59,821 nucleotides of DNA from an uncultured Eubacteriales bacterium. GTDB lineage: Bacteria > Bacillota > Clostridia > Oscillospirales > Oscillospiraceae. Each line of letters starts with the position of its first letter. Positions within the stretch are counted from its first letter, which is position 1. The stretch is from assembly GCA_900543085.1 (NCBI GenBank), contig UQQF01000010.1:1-59821 (forward strand), written 5' to 3'. The position numbers and the translations under genes are program-made. Under the pieces are notes generated by a model. That model saw only the letters and a program-made list of their open reading frames with translations. It did not search any database and was not told the origin of the DNA. Shown piece by piece: positions 44,585 through 53,129 of this stretch.

Positions 44585-45076
44585 CTACTTCTGTTTTCCG
44601 CGCCGGATGTAAAAGCTCCTGTTGTCGATCGCGCGCATCGTGGCCAGGATGCCGTCCAGGTGGTCGTACTCGTGCTGTATCAGCTCGGCCATCGCGCCGC
44701 TCACCACAAGCTGCTGCCGCTCCAGGCGCTCGTCCAGGTACGTTATCGCGCAGTGCAGGTACCTCTCCACCTCGACCAGCAGACCCGGGAAGGACATGCA
44801 GTCGTCCTTGAGCCTGTACTTCTCCGGGCTTGGGAACTGCAAAACCGGGTTTATGAACACGTATTCGCGCTCCAGGTCCATGTAGATGATGCGCTTTTTC
44901 AGCCCTATCTGCGGCGCCGCTATCGCCCTGGCCTGACCCACACGGTTCCTGAAGTCGTGCAGCGTGTCGCGCAGGTCGCCTATCCAGGCCGGAAGCTGCG
45001 CGGCGTCATCCTCCGTCACCGGCTCGCTCACCTCGTAGAGCTGCGGATTGCCCAGAAGCAAAATCTCACGTACCAT
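44585..45076 (-). CDS. Peptide deformylase-like protein
   Basis: A 163-residue protein of the deformylase family. The three motifs are recognisable but altered: ARAIAAPQIG for GxGLAAPQ, DDCMSFPG for EGCLSxP (the metal Cys is kept) and HEYDHLDG for HExxH (both His and the Glu are kept). It could remove formyl groups from nascent proteins or be a specialised paralogue. The ATG at 45076 follows GGAGGGCG; the longer frame has no site. Confidence 0.85.
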   Translation of the reverse strand: MVREILLLGNPQLYEVSEPVTEDDAAQLPAWIGDLRDTLHDFRNRVGQARAIAAPQIGLKKRIIYMDLEREYVFINPVLQFPSPEKYRLKDDCMSFPGLLVEVERYLHCAITYLDERLERQQLVVSGAMAELIQHEYDHLDGILATMRAIDNRSFYIRRGKQK

Positions 45077-45121
45077 TTTTCGCCCTCCTTTCGTTTTAAA
45101 TCGTATCAAGATACAAAACCC

Positions 45122-45150
45122 TTGCATTCAGGATAGATATATACTATAAT
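45122..45150 (+). promoter_or_regulatory. Promoter of the S24 regulator gene
   Basis: TTGCAT (45122-45127), 17 bases, TATAAT (45145-45150). It leaves a leader of about 16 bases. Confidence 0.75.
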
Positions 45151-45172
45151 TTTCCCAAAGGAGTTGATCGAT

Positions 45173-45874
45173 GTGCATAAATCTCTTGGTGCGACATTGA
45201 CCAGTTTGCGCCGCATGGCCGGCTACACCCAGGTGCAGGTGACCAGGCTCCTGGCCGAGCGCGGCTATGAGATCCAATCCGCCGGCATCAGCAAGTGGGA
45301 AAAGGATCTGACCATGCCCAACGCCGCGCAGTTCCTGGCTCTGTGCCAGATTTACGGCGTCACCGACGTGCTGGGCACCTTCACCGACAGCGGCGCATCC
45401 TCCAACCTGAACGATGAAGGGCGCAGGCTGGTGGCAAACTACGTCCGCGTCCTCGAGGCCAGCGGGCTGTACGCCGAGACCAAGCCCAGCGCGGCGCGCA
45501 CGCTCCCGCTCTACGACCTGGCGGTCAGCGCGGGCACCGGGCAGTTCCTGGACGGCGAGAGCTACGAGCTTATCGACTCCTACGACGCGCCCCGGCGCGC
45601 GGACTTCGCCGTGCGAGTTGCCGGCGACAGCATGGAGCCGGACATCCCCGACGGCAGCATAGTCTGGGTGCACTCCTGCGACACGCTCGAGAGCGGGCAC
45701 GTGGGCATCTTCGTCTACGGCGGGCAGGCCTACTGCAAGCGGCTGCGGATAAACAGCGTCGGCGTGATGCTCATCTCCGCGAACCGGCAGTACGCCCCCA
45801 TAATCATACGCCCCGAGACCGAGCTGCATGTCTGCGGCGAGGTAGTGGGGCTTGCGCTGCTGAACAATTACTGA
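45173..45874 (+). CDS. XRE-family/S24 LexA-like self-cleaving regulator
   Basis: The 233-residue product has an N-terminal helix-turn-helix (SLRRMAGYTQVQVTRLLAERG, about 8-60) and a C-terminal LexA/CI-type S24 protease domain. Visible are a likely Ala-Gly cleavage site (LAVSAGTGQ), the serine in GDSMEPDIPDG and the lysine in YCKRL. Such proteins repress a regulon until RecA filaments trigger self-cleavage. GTG 45173 is chosen because AAAGGAG ends 9 bases upstream; TTG 45164 touches that site. Neighbours nth and rarA are repair genes, which fits a DNA-damage role. Confidence 0.88.
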   Translation: MHKSLGATLTSLRRMAGYTQVQVTRLLAERGYEIQSAGISKWEKDLTMPNAAQFLALCQIYGVTDVLGTFTDSGASSNLNDEGRRLVANYVRVLEASGLYAETKPSAARTLPLYDLAVSAGTGQFLDGESYELIDSYDAPRRADFAVRVAGDSMEPDIPDGSIVWVHSCDTLESGHVGIFVYGGQAYCKRLRINSVGVMLISANRQYAPIIIRPETELHVCGEVVGLALLNNY

Positions 45875-46512
45875 CCGGAGCCGGTCTGGCAGACGTGCCT
45901 GACGCAGCAGCGCCCGCACTCGGGCGAGCGCGCGGTGCACACCGCCCGTCCGTGCAGCACCAGCCTGTGGCAGAAGTCGCTGCTCTTTTCGGGCGGGAGC
46001 TGCGCGCGCAGCAGCGGCTCGATCTTGGCGGGGTCTTTCTGGTTGTCCACCAGTCCCATGCGGTTTGAGAGCCTGATGCAGTGCGTGTCCACGACCACCG
46101 CTCCGGGGGCTTTGAACACGTCGCCGAGTATCAGGTTTGCGGTCTTGCGCCCCACGCCGGGCAGCTTGAGCAGCTCCTCCATCGTGCCGGGCACCTTGCC
46201 GCCGTGCTTTATGAGCAGTATCTTGGCGCACTCGACTATGTCCCGCGCCTTGGTGTGGTAGAAGCCGCAGGGCTTGACGTACTGCTCTACCTCGGTCACA
46301 TCCGCCTCGGCAAAGGCCTCCAGCGTGGGGAAACGCTCAAAGAGCGCCGGGGTTATCTTGTTCACGCGCTCGTCCGTGCACTGCGCGGCCAGGCGGACGG
46401 AGAACAGCAGCTCATAGTCCTTGCCGTAGTCGAGCGTGCACATCGCGGCGGGGTATTCTTCTTCGAGACAGCGGACGATCTCCAGAACCTGTTCAGGCGT
46501 TCGCAAAGTCAT
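45868..46512 (-). CDS. nth: Endonuclease III
   Basis: A 214-residue base-excision glycosylase: helix-hairpin-helix LPGVGRKTANLIL with the catalytic Lys, the catalytic Asp in VVVDTHCIRL, and a C-terminal 4Fe-4S motif (C-x6-C-x2-C-x5-C in CTARSPECGRCCVRHVC). It removes oxidised pyrimidines and cleaves the abasic site. It overlaps the S24 regulator gene by 7 bases at the 3' ends. The ATG at 46512 is preferred to an adjacent GTG at 46515. Confidence 0.96.
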   Translation of the reverse strand: MTLRTPEQVLEIVRCLEEEYPAAMCTLDYGKDYELLFSVRLAAQCTDERVNKITPALFERFPTLEAFAEADVTEVEQYVKPCGFYHTKARDIVECAKILLIKHGGKVPGTMEELLKLPGVGRKTANLILGDVFKAPGAVVVDTHCIRLSNRMGLVDNQKDPAKIEPLLRAQLPPEKSSDFCHRLVLHGRAVCTARSPECGRCCVRHVCQTGSGQ

Positions 46513-46582
46513 CACCAGCCTTGTTTTTTCGTCATTTTAACACGTAATGCGCCACTTTTCAATGCTTAACGGAGGTATTCAA

Positions 46583-47845
46583 TTGAGGCCGCTTGCTGAT
46601 GAAATACGCCCGGCAGACCTGGACGAGGTGGTCGGGCAAAAGCACATTCTGGGCGAAAACGGTCTGCTGCGGCGGATCATAGAGTCCGGGAACATACCCA
46701 ACATGGTCTTCTACGGTCCGTCCGGCACGGGCAAGACCACGGTGGCGAACATAATCGCCCGGCGCACCGACCGCACGCTGCGCCGGCTGAACGCCACCAA
46801 CGCCAGTCTCTCCGACATAAAGAGCATAATAGGCGAGCTGGACACCCTGCTCACGCCGGGCGGGGTGCTGCTCTACCTCGACGAGATACAGTATTTCAAC
46901 AAAAAGCAGCAGCAGAGCCTGCTGGAGTTCATCGAGGACGGGCGCATCACGCTGATAGCCTCTACCACCGAGAACCCGTATTTCTACGTGTACAACGCGC
47001 TTTTGAGCCGGAGCACGGTGTTCGAGTTCAAGCCCGTCTCCCCCGCCGACGTCCTGCCGGCCGTGCGCCGCGCCATGGACAAGGTCGCCGCGCGCGAGGG
47101 CATAGCCATCGAGGCGGAGGAAGGAGTGGCGGAGAAGCTGGCGGTCAGCTGCGGCGGGGACGTGCGCAAGGCCATCAACGGCGTGGAGCTGCTTTTCGCC
47201 GCCGCGCCGCGCCTGGACGGCAAGGTGCGGCTCACGCTCGCCGACGCGGAGGACGCCACGGCCAACAGCGCCATGCGCTACGACCGCGAAGGCGACGAGC
47301 ACTTTGACGCGCTCAGCGCGCTGATGAAGTCGCTGCGCGGCTCCGACCCGGACGCGGCGCTGCACTACCTCGCGCGGCTGCTGGAGGCGGGCGACCTCAT
47401 CGGCGCGTGCCGCCGACTGCTGTGCTCGGCCAGCGAGGACGTGGGGCTTGCCTATCCCCAGGCCGCCAGCATCGTCAAGTCCTGCGTGGACAGCGCGCTG
47501 CAGCTGGGTCTGCCCGAGGCGAAGCTCCCGCTGGCCGAGGCGGCGATCCTGCTGGCCACCGCGCCCAAGTCCAACAGCGTAGTAATGGGCATAGACGCCG
47601 CGATGAGCGACGTGCGCGCCGGCAAGTACGGCCCGCCTCCGCGCGAGCTGCAAAACGTCCACGCCGACGGCGCCGGGTTCGAGCGCGAGCAGGGCTACAA
47701 GTACCCGCACAGCTATCCTCACCACTGGGTGGCGCAGCAGTACCTGCCGGACGCGCTGCTGGGAACCCGCTACTACGAATACGGCGACAACAAAAACGAG
47801 CAGGCCGCCAGGCGCTACTGGGAGCAGATAAAGGGGGAAAACTGA
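46583..47845 (+). CDS. rarA: Replication-associated recombination protein A (MgsA/RarA)
   Basis: The 420-residue AAA+ ATPase has the N-terminus RPLADEIRPADLDEVVGQKHI, Walker A GPSGTGKTT, Walker B LYLDEIQ, sensor 1 ASTTENPYF and the C-terminal MgsA domains. It acts at stalled forks and helps replisome maintenance. GGAGG lies 7 bases before TTG 46583; ATGs further upstream do not match the family start. The next gene overlaps its stop by one base. Confidence 0.95.
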   Translation: MRPLADEIRPADLDEVVGQKHILGENGLLRRIIESGNIPNMVFYGPSGTGKTTVANIIARRTDRTLRRLNATNASLSDIKSIIGELDTLLTPGGVLLYLDEIQYFNKKQQQSLLEFIEDGRITLIASTTENPYFYVYNALLSRSTVFEFKPVSPADVLPAVRRAMDKVAAREGIAIEAEEGVAEKLAVSCGGDVRKAINGVELLFAAAPRLDGKVRLTLADAEDATANSAMRYDREGDEHFDALSALMKSLRGSDPDAALHYLARLLEAGDLIGACRRLLCSASEDVGLAYPQAASIVKSCVDSALQLGLPEAKLPLAEAAILLATAPKSNSVVMGIDAAMSDVRAGKYGPPPRELQNVHADGAGFEREQGYKYPHSYPHHWVAQQYLPDALLGTRYYEYGDNKNEQAARRYWEQIKGEN

Positions 47846-48030
47846 TGGACATCCGCGTCGGAGACACTCTAGTCATGAAAAAAGCCCACCCCTGCGGCAG
47901 CGCGCGCTGGACGGTGCTGCGCATAGGCGCGGACTTCAAGCTGAGATGCCAGGGCTGCGGCCGAGAGGTCATGGGCGCCCGCAGCAAGTTCGAGCGCAAC
48001 GTAAAGAGCATAGAGCGGACGGAACAATAA
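47845..48030 (+). CDS. DUF951-family small zinc-knuckle-like protein
   Basis: The 61-residue protein opens MDIRVGDTLVMKKAHPCGS and has CQGCGREVM, matching DUF951, a small family in Firmicutes often encoded near translation or replication genes. Three or four Cys could bind zinc. Its function is unknown. It shares one base with rarA (TGATG), so it is translationally coupled. Repeat B3 follows. Confidence 0.9.
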   Translation: MDIRVGDTLVMKKAHPCGSARWTVLRIGADFKLRCQGCGREVMGARSKFERNVKSIERTEQ

Positions 48031-48033
48031 AAA

Positions 48034-48063
48034 TCACGGCCGGGGAGAGTTTCCCCGGCCGTC
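48034..48063. terminator. Left copy of the duplicated terminator at B3
   Basis: CGGCCGGGGA pairs with TCCCCGGCCG around a GAGTT loop. The right copy is at 48302-48327. Confidence 0.85.
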
Positions 48064-48073
48064 AGCTTGTCGA

Positions 48074-48296
48074 AAAAGCCTCGCAGAGTTTCGCGCCATA
48101 TGGACGCGAAAGGGACTGGGATAATTTTCGGCGGCGGCGTGTACGTCGCCGAAAATACTTCTCGCGTAGCGTAGCGTCGAATTGTCCGCCATCGGCGGAC
48201 AACCGAGGCGCGAAGCGCAGTGTTGATCTCCATCGGCCGCTTGCGGCCGGGTGGATCTCATTGTCGAAAAAGGCCGTCCGAGGCCTTTTTCGACAG
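48074..48296 (-). repeat. Intergenic structured repeat, family B, copy 3
   Basis: A 223-bp copy in B1 orientation, with the shared-loop hairpin at 48124-48156. The end stem is GTCGAAAAAGGCC/GGCCTTTTTCGAC where B1 has GTCAAAAAAGG/CCTTTTTTGAC, so an A-T pair is replaced by G-C. The stem at 48089-48111 holds CATATG in place of CCCTATGGG. It lies between convergent genes and within a duplicated terminator. Confidence 0.9.
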
Positions 48297-48301
48297 CATC
48301 G

Positions 48302-48327
48302 CGGCCGGGGAGAGTCTCCCCGGCCGT
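48302..48327. terminator. Right copy of the duplicated terminator at B3
   Basis: Same arms as at 48034-48063; the loop differs at one base (GAGTC for GAGTT). It closes the leftward Gld-type operon. Confidence 0.85.
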
Positions 48328-48333
48328 GTTCTT

Positions 48334-49767
48334 TTATTCTTCGGTCTCCTCCTCGCCGGTCTCGCCGCTGAAGGCGGCCAGCAGGTCGTCGACCGCCGTC
48401 TGCACGCTGTCCATCGGTGCGAGAATGCCCGTCTCGCCGTTGAGCGTGGTCAGGCAGTCGGAGGAATTGTAGGTCTTGAACGAAAGCGTCACGGTCTCGT
48501 AGCCCTCGCGCTCCTGATAGAAGGTGAAGCTCGCCAGCTCCGTGCCGGAGCGGTCAGAGGCCGTGCCGTCGCCCGTCATGCCGTTGAGGGTGCTGAGCGC
48601 CCCGTCGACGGTCTCGGTATCCGGCTCGGTGCCGCCCGCGAGGGTGTATGTAACCTCCTCGGCGGCGTTGCCGTCGTCGTCATAGACCGTCTCGCGCGTT
48701 ATCGTCACGCTGTAGGTCTCACCGTCGACGGTGACGTCGAAGCCCGTCACGTCGTCCAGCGTGAGCCGCACCGGCTCCGTCGGGAGCATGTCGGTCTCGG
48801 GCGTCAGATCCAGCAGGTTGTCCAGCACCGAGGCCTCGGCGATGTACACCATCTCGCTGTCCGCTATCCTGGCGTAGACCCCGTCTTCCGTGTAGTCGCC
48901 AAGCTCCAGCGTGAAGGTCGTCTCGTACTCGGTCTCGTTGCCGTCCTCGTCCTCCTCGGTGTAGATGTACCGCACCGTGGCGGTCGCGCTGGGGGTATCC
49001 AGGCCGTATTCGGCCAGGTCGTCCCCGGTGGCGTTGTAGCTCACGCACTGCTGCCGGCTCACGCCGGTCACGCCGCCGACCACGCCACGGGCGCTTGTGT
49101 TGTCCAGCGCGAGGTAGCCGTCGTCGGTCACCAGGAACCACTCGTAGTAGTCGGTGTACTCCGGCGCGTCCTCGGTGATGTGCTCTATGGTATAGCTCTG
49201 CGTGTCGCTCTCCACCGTCAGGCTGACGGTGGAGCTCATGTCCGGCACGGACTCAAACTCTATGAGGTCGTACAGTCCGTAGCTGAACGGCGAAGTGATG
49301 GCGCTGTCCACCAGGTAGACGTTGCCGTCGCCGGTGGAGACATAGCGCTCGCCGCCCATTGTAGTTTCGTCGCCGAAGGTGAGCGTTATCTCCTCGTCCA
49401 GCGTGAGCGTCACCGTGAGCACCGGCTCGTCCAGGCCGTACTGAGCCGTGTCCTCGGGCGCGGTTATCTCCTGCGTGGCCGCAAGGCTGCTCAGCGAGGC
49501 GAGCATACTGTCGACGTAGCTGCTGTCCAGCGGGAAGTCCGCGGCTAGCGCGTACTCCCACGTCCCGTCGTCATTCACCAGCTCCACGGTCTCGTCCTCG
49601 TAGGTGAAGCTCAGCGCCTGAGCGTCCTCCTGCTCGAAGGACAGCAGCGTTATCTCCTCGTACTCCTCAAGATCCTCGTCCGGCAGCAGGTAGACCGCTC
49701 CGGCCGCGGCGAGCGCCACAAGCGCCAGCGCGAGGAGCATTATCAAAAGCCGTTTTCCGCGCCTCAT
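48334..49767 (-). CDS. DUF4340-domain membrane-anchored protein
   Basis: The 477-residue product has one N-terminal membrane helix (RLLIMLLALALVALAAAGAVYLL) and an acidic extracellular part made of repeated DUF4340 units, each pairing a LSFEQED-like strand with a YGLDEPVLTVTL motif. The family often accompanies Gld-type ABC systems, as here: the frame starts 4 bases before the GldG-like gene ends. It may be a ligand or wall-binding subunit; no enzyme residues are seen. Confidence 0.85.
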   Translation of the reverse strand: MRRGKRLLIMLLALALVALAAAGAVYLLPDEDLEEYEEITLLSFEQEDAQALSFTYEDETVELVNDDGTWEYALAADFPLDSSYVDSMLASLSSLAATQEITAPEDTAQYGLDEPVLTVTLTLDEEITLTFGDETTMGGERYVSTGDGNVYLVDSAITSPFSYGLYDLIEFESVPDMSSTVSLTVESDTQSYTIEHITEDAPEYTDYYEWFLVTDDGYLALDNTSARGVVGGVTGVSRQQCVSYNATGDDLAEYGLDTPSATATVRYIYTEEDEDGNETEYETTFTLELGDYTEDGVYARIADSEMVYIAEASVLDNLLDLTPETDMLPTEPVRLTLDDVTGFDVTVDGETYSVTITRETVYDDDGNAAEEVTYTLAGGTEPDTETVDGALSTLNGMTGDGTASDRSGTELASFTFYQEREGYETVTLSFKTYNSSDCLTTLNGETGILAPMDSVQTAVDDLLAAFSGETGEEETEE

Positions 49768-51230
49768 GTCCTCCGCCTCCTAACGTAGATGTATATGCCG
49801 CAGACCAGCACGAAGACCGGTATCGCCACGATAAGCACGGTCGAGATCATATTTGCCTGGCTGCTTGTCATGGTCAGGTACTCGTTGCTCAGCGTCTTGG
49901 CGTGGATGGCTATGCCCTCCGTCTCGCCGCAGATCCAGCTTATCGAGTTGAGGAACAGGTCGGTGTTGCCGCCCGAGACCATGGCGTCGGTGCTCTCGTC
50001 GATGATGTAGGAGCTGGATATCCAGACGATGTTGCTGCTCCCCTCCTCCGCGTCGGCGGTTATCGCCACTGCGAGGGCGAAGGGACCTGAAATGTCGCCG
50101 TCGGCCTTGTCATACGTGCTCATGGAATATCCGGAGAGCTTGGAGTAGGAGCTGTCCGAGGTGGTCAGCAGCTCCGTGACGGAGACGCCGTCCGGCAGCT
50201 CGTCGCTGACGGTGAGTCCCTGCGCCACGGGCAGGAGCACATAGTAGCCCTCGGAGGACAGGGAGCTAGTGATCTCATGGCTGCCGTACTCCGGCAGGAG
50301 GTCTACCGGCGTGCCGAAGGCGTAGTTGCCGCTGTCGCCCTCGACAACTATGCCGTCCTCGGCCGTGACTCCGTAGCTCTCCATCAGCGCGTCCAGGTTG
50401 GGGCGCTCGCCGGACTCGTGCTCCGGATCGGTGATGAGTATCAGCCCTCCGCCCTCGGCCAGGTATGTCTGTATGAGGCTCAGCTCGTCGGCGGATATGT
50501 CGCTCTCGGGCGCGAGTATCAGCAGGCAGTCGGCGTCTTCGGGGATCTCTCCCGTCTCGATAAGCGAGAGGCTGTTCACCTCTACGTTCAGCGCCTCGAT
50601 GCTGCTGGAGAAGCTTGTGGACAGCTCCTCCTCGCCGTGGCCGCTGAGGGTGTAAACGACCGGCAGATCGTCGGACACGACATAGTCTATGGCGCTGGTC
50701 AGCTCGCTCTCGCCCGAAAAGGTCACGACATAGTTGTAGCTGCTGTCATAGCTGTAGGAATAGAGGCTGTCATATCCCACGTAGGTGTAGCGCTCCGCGC
50801 TCTCCACCACAAGGCTGTTGTTGTAGATGGTGCCGGTTATGTACTGCTCCATGAACGCCGGATAGACGTCGGGGTCGCGCTTTTCCACGGTGATGTGACT
50901 GCTCAGCGCCGCATAGCGGTCGAGCAGCGTGCCCAGCGTCTCGTCCTCCTGGCCGGACTGAACCACCCAGTAGACGGTCACGTCCTCCTCCAGTGCGGCC
51001 AGCACGCCCTCTGTCTGCTCGCTTATCGAAAAGACCTGCGAGCTGGTGGTGTCGTACTGCGTCCAGCTCGACGGCAGGGCGTTCACCAGCACGTTGAGCG
51101 CCACCGCAATAGCCAGGACAATCACGCTGGCCAGGACGCTGTATCCGCCGACTCGCAGCGCCTTCTTGCCCGACAGCCTGCCCCACAGCTCGCGGAGCAT
51201 GGTCTTCACGCTCTTGCGCTCGTTGTCCAT
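49764..51230 (-). CDS. GldG-like ABC auxiliary/permease protein
   Basis: A 488-residue membrane protein with an N-terminal helix (YSVLASVIVLAIAVALNVLVNAL), a large extracytoplasmic GldG domain (TTSSQVFSISEQTEGVL, ITVEKRDPDVYPAFMEQY, LPVVYTLSGHGEEEL), and a final helix (VLIVAIPVFVLVCGIYIYV) with RRRR. The GldG family works with an ABC permease and ATPase to export or assemble surface components. GGAGG lies 9 bases before the ATG at 51230, which shares one base with the permease stop. Confidence 0.88.
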   Translation of the reverse strand: MDNERKSVKTMLRELWGRLSGKKALRVGGYSVLASVIVLAIAVALNVLVNALPSSWTQYDTTSSQVFSISEQTEGVLAALEEDVTVYWVVQSGQEDETLGTLLDRYAALSSHITVEKRDPDVYPAFMEQYITGTIYNNSLVVESAERYTYVGYDSLYSYSYDSSYNYVVTFSGESELTSAIDYVVSDDLPVVYTLSGHGEEELSTSFSSSIEALNVEVNSLSLIETGEIPEDADCLLILAPESDISADELSLIQTYLAEGGGLILITDPEHESGERPNLDALMESYGVTAEDGIVVEGDSGNYAFGTPVDLLPEYGSHEITSSLSSEGYYVLLPVAQGLTVSDELPDGVSVTELLTTSDSSYSKLSGYSMSTYDKADGDISGPFALAVAITADAEEGSSNIVWISSSYIIDESTDAMVSGGNTDLFLNSISWICGETEGIAIHAKTLSNEYLTMTSSQANMISTVLIVAIPVFVLVCGIYIYVRRRRT

Positions 51231-51907
51231 CACGCCCACCTCCGTTTCTCCATGCTCTGCACGGTGAGGAAGCAGAACACCCCCGCCACCGTGGCGTAGA
51301 ACACGATAGTGTTAAGGCTGAACACGCCGTTCATAAACTCGTAGTAGCGCTCAAAGAGCGAGAAGCTCGAGAGGTTCTCGGACAGCTCGGCCAGGAAATA
51401 GTTGAGCAGCAGCACGGCGAAGCTCACGCCCGCCGCAACCGCCTGGCTCTCCGTCAGGCTGGATATGAACATACCCACCGCCAGCAGCGCCGCGCCCAGG
51501 AACAAAAACGCCGCTATCGCCGCATAGGCCGCCGGCAGATACACGTTGCCGAACATGCTCAGCACAAGCGGGTAGAGGCATATCACCGCGACGGGCAGGA
51601 CGAACATGGTCAGCAGCGCCAGGTATTTACCCATTACCACCCGCGTCATGCTCACGGGCAGGGAGTAGAGCAGCACGTCAGTGTGGCCGCGCTTTTCGGC
51701 CGCAAAGGTGCGCATGGTTATTATCGGCACGATGACCAGGAACACGAAGGGCATGTTGCCCATCGCATACTCAAAGTTCGCGTAGCTGTAGTTTAGGTTG
51801 TACACCATAGTGAAGATGCCCGCGAACAGCAGCATGAACGCCGCAAAGACGCAGCCCGTAAGGCCGGTGAAATAGCTTCTCAGCTCTCGCGAGTACACTG
51901 CCTTCAT
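51230..51907 (-). CDS. ABC transporter permease, GldF-like (ABC-2 family)
   Basis: The 225-residue protein has six membrane helices of the ABC-2 type (VFAAFMLLFAGIFTM, MPFVFLVIVPIITMRTFAAEKR, LLTMFVLPVAVICLY and others). The amphipathic FAAEKRGHTDVLLYSLPVS stretch is typical of NosY/GldF permeases. It overlaps the ATPase gene by 4 bases (ATGA) and the GldG-like gene by one base, a tightly coupled operon. The substrate is unknown. Confidence 0.88.
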   Translation of the reverse strand: MKAVYSRELRSYFTGLTGCVFAAFMLLFAGIFTMVYNLNYSYANFEYAMGNMPFVFLVIVPIITMRTFAAEKRGHTDVLLYSLPVSMTRVVMGKYLALLTMFVLPVAVICLYPLVLSMFGNVYLPAAYAAIAAFLFLGAALLAVGMFISSLTESQAVAAGVSFAVLLLNYFLAELSENLSSFSLFERYYEFMNGVFSLNTIVFYATVAGVFCFLTVQSMEKRRWA

Positions 51908-52860
51908 TCCCTGCCGCCTCCTTCCGCCGGGTCGGACGCCGTCAGCTCGAGGAACATTTCCTCCAGGCTTGCCCGCGCGGCGTGCAGCTCGGTCAGCGCG
52001 ATGTTCGCGCGCGCAAAGGCGAAGAACAGCTCACGCTCCACGCCCGAGCCTTCGGCAGTGGTCAGCGAGCCGTGAGTGAAGCCGTTTTCGAGCGCGGTCA
52101 AATCAGCGCGCTCTATGCCGCTTACCTGCGCGAGTATGCCGCTGACGTCCTCCGGAGCAGCCTCGGCGGTGATCTCCAGCGTGTGTCCGCCGGCGAGCAC
52201 CTTTTCCAGGTTCTCCGGCGTGTCGCAGGCCACCAGGCGCCCGCGCGAGATTATCAGCACCGTGCCGCAGACGGCCTGCACCTCGCTGAGTATGTGGCTG
52301 CTGAGTATGACGGTGCGCTGCTCGCCCAGCTCGTGTATCAAGTCGCGTATCTCGATTATCTGCCTCGGGTCCAGTCCGACGGTCGGCTCGTCGAGTATCA
52401 CCGCCTCGGGCGAGCCCAGCAGCGCCTGGGCGATGCCCACGCGCTGGCGGTAGCCCTTGGAGAGGTTGCGCATGAGCCGGTTCGCCACGTCGTCGGTGTG
52501 CGTCTCAGCAAGCACCCTGCGCACGCTGCGCTTGAGCTCGTCTCCGGCCAGGCCCTTCGCCCGGGCTACGAAATCCAGGTACTCCGCCGGCGTGCTGTCC
52601 ATGTAGAGCGGCGGCAGCTCCGGGAGATAGCCCAGGCGGCGCTTGGCCTCGCGCTCGTCCTCAAAGATGTCGTAGCCGCCTATGCTCACCGTGCCGCTTG
52701 TCGCGGCCAGGCAGCCGGTCATGATGTTCATCGTCGTGGTCTTGCCCGCCCCGTTCGGGCCGAGCAGACCGTACACTCCGCCGTCCGGCACGGTGAAGGA
52801 CAGATCCTCCACCGCCGTGTGCGCGGCGTAGCGCTTTGTGAGATGCGATACCTCTATCAC
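51904..52860 (-). CDS. ABC transporter ATP-binding protein, GldA/CcmA-like
   Basis: A 318-residue ATPase: Walker A GPNGAGKTT, Q-loop GYLPELPPLY, signature LSKGYRQRVGIAQALLG, Walker B VILDEPTVGLDP, and SSHIL switch, followed by a 90-residue C-terminal extension. The start is a GTG at 52860 with AAGGAAGGGTGGG upstream. It is the first gene of the four-gene operon with the permease, GldG-like and DUF4340 proteins. Such systems move lipids, lantibiotics or wall components; the cargo here is unknown. Confidence 0.94.
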   Translation of the reverse strand: MIEVSHLTKRYAAHTAVEDLSFTVPDGGVYGLLGPNGAGKTTTMNIMTGCLAATSGTVSIGGYDIFEDEREAKRRLGYLPELPPLYMDSTPAEYLDFVARAKGLAGDELKRSVRRVLAETHTDDVANRLMRNLSKGYRQRVGIAQALLGSPEAVILDEPTVGLDPRQIIEIRDLIHELGEQRTVILSSHILSEVQAVCGTVLIISRGRLVACDTPENLEKVLAGGHTLEITAEAAPEDVSGILAQVSGIERADLTALENGFTHGSLTTAEGSGVERELFFAFARANIALTELHAARASLEEMFLELTASDPAEGGGRE

Positions 52861-53020
52861 AAATACCCACCCTTCCTTGTCTTGGCCTCAGTGCGGCCTG
52901 GAAAAAAGGATATATGCCATAGTTAACGCGCAGCTAAAAATTCCCGTGAACTGGTTGTAAAATCTGTTTTGACCCGGCCTGCCGCAATGGTTAATAATTT
53001 CTTAACTTTTTTCTAACCTG

Positions 53021-53049
53021 TTGATAACATATTCAAAACGTGCTAAGCT
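53021..53049 (+). promoter_or_regulatory. Promoter of the LTA-synthase-like gene
   Basis: TTGATA (53021-53026), 17 bases, TAAGCT (53044-53049). The same -10, and a similar ACATATTCAAAAC stretch, occurs before the P-loop gene at 43322-43336. Confidence 0.7.
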
Positions 53050-53129
53050 TTACAGGCCGGCAGGATTTGTCGGATAAGCACGAGATCAGGGAGGGTATTT
53101 GGCCGCTGCTTGCGGCTCGCGCATAGACC

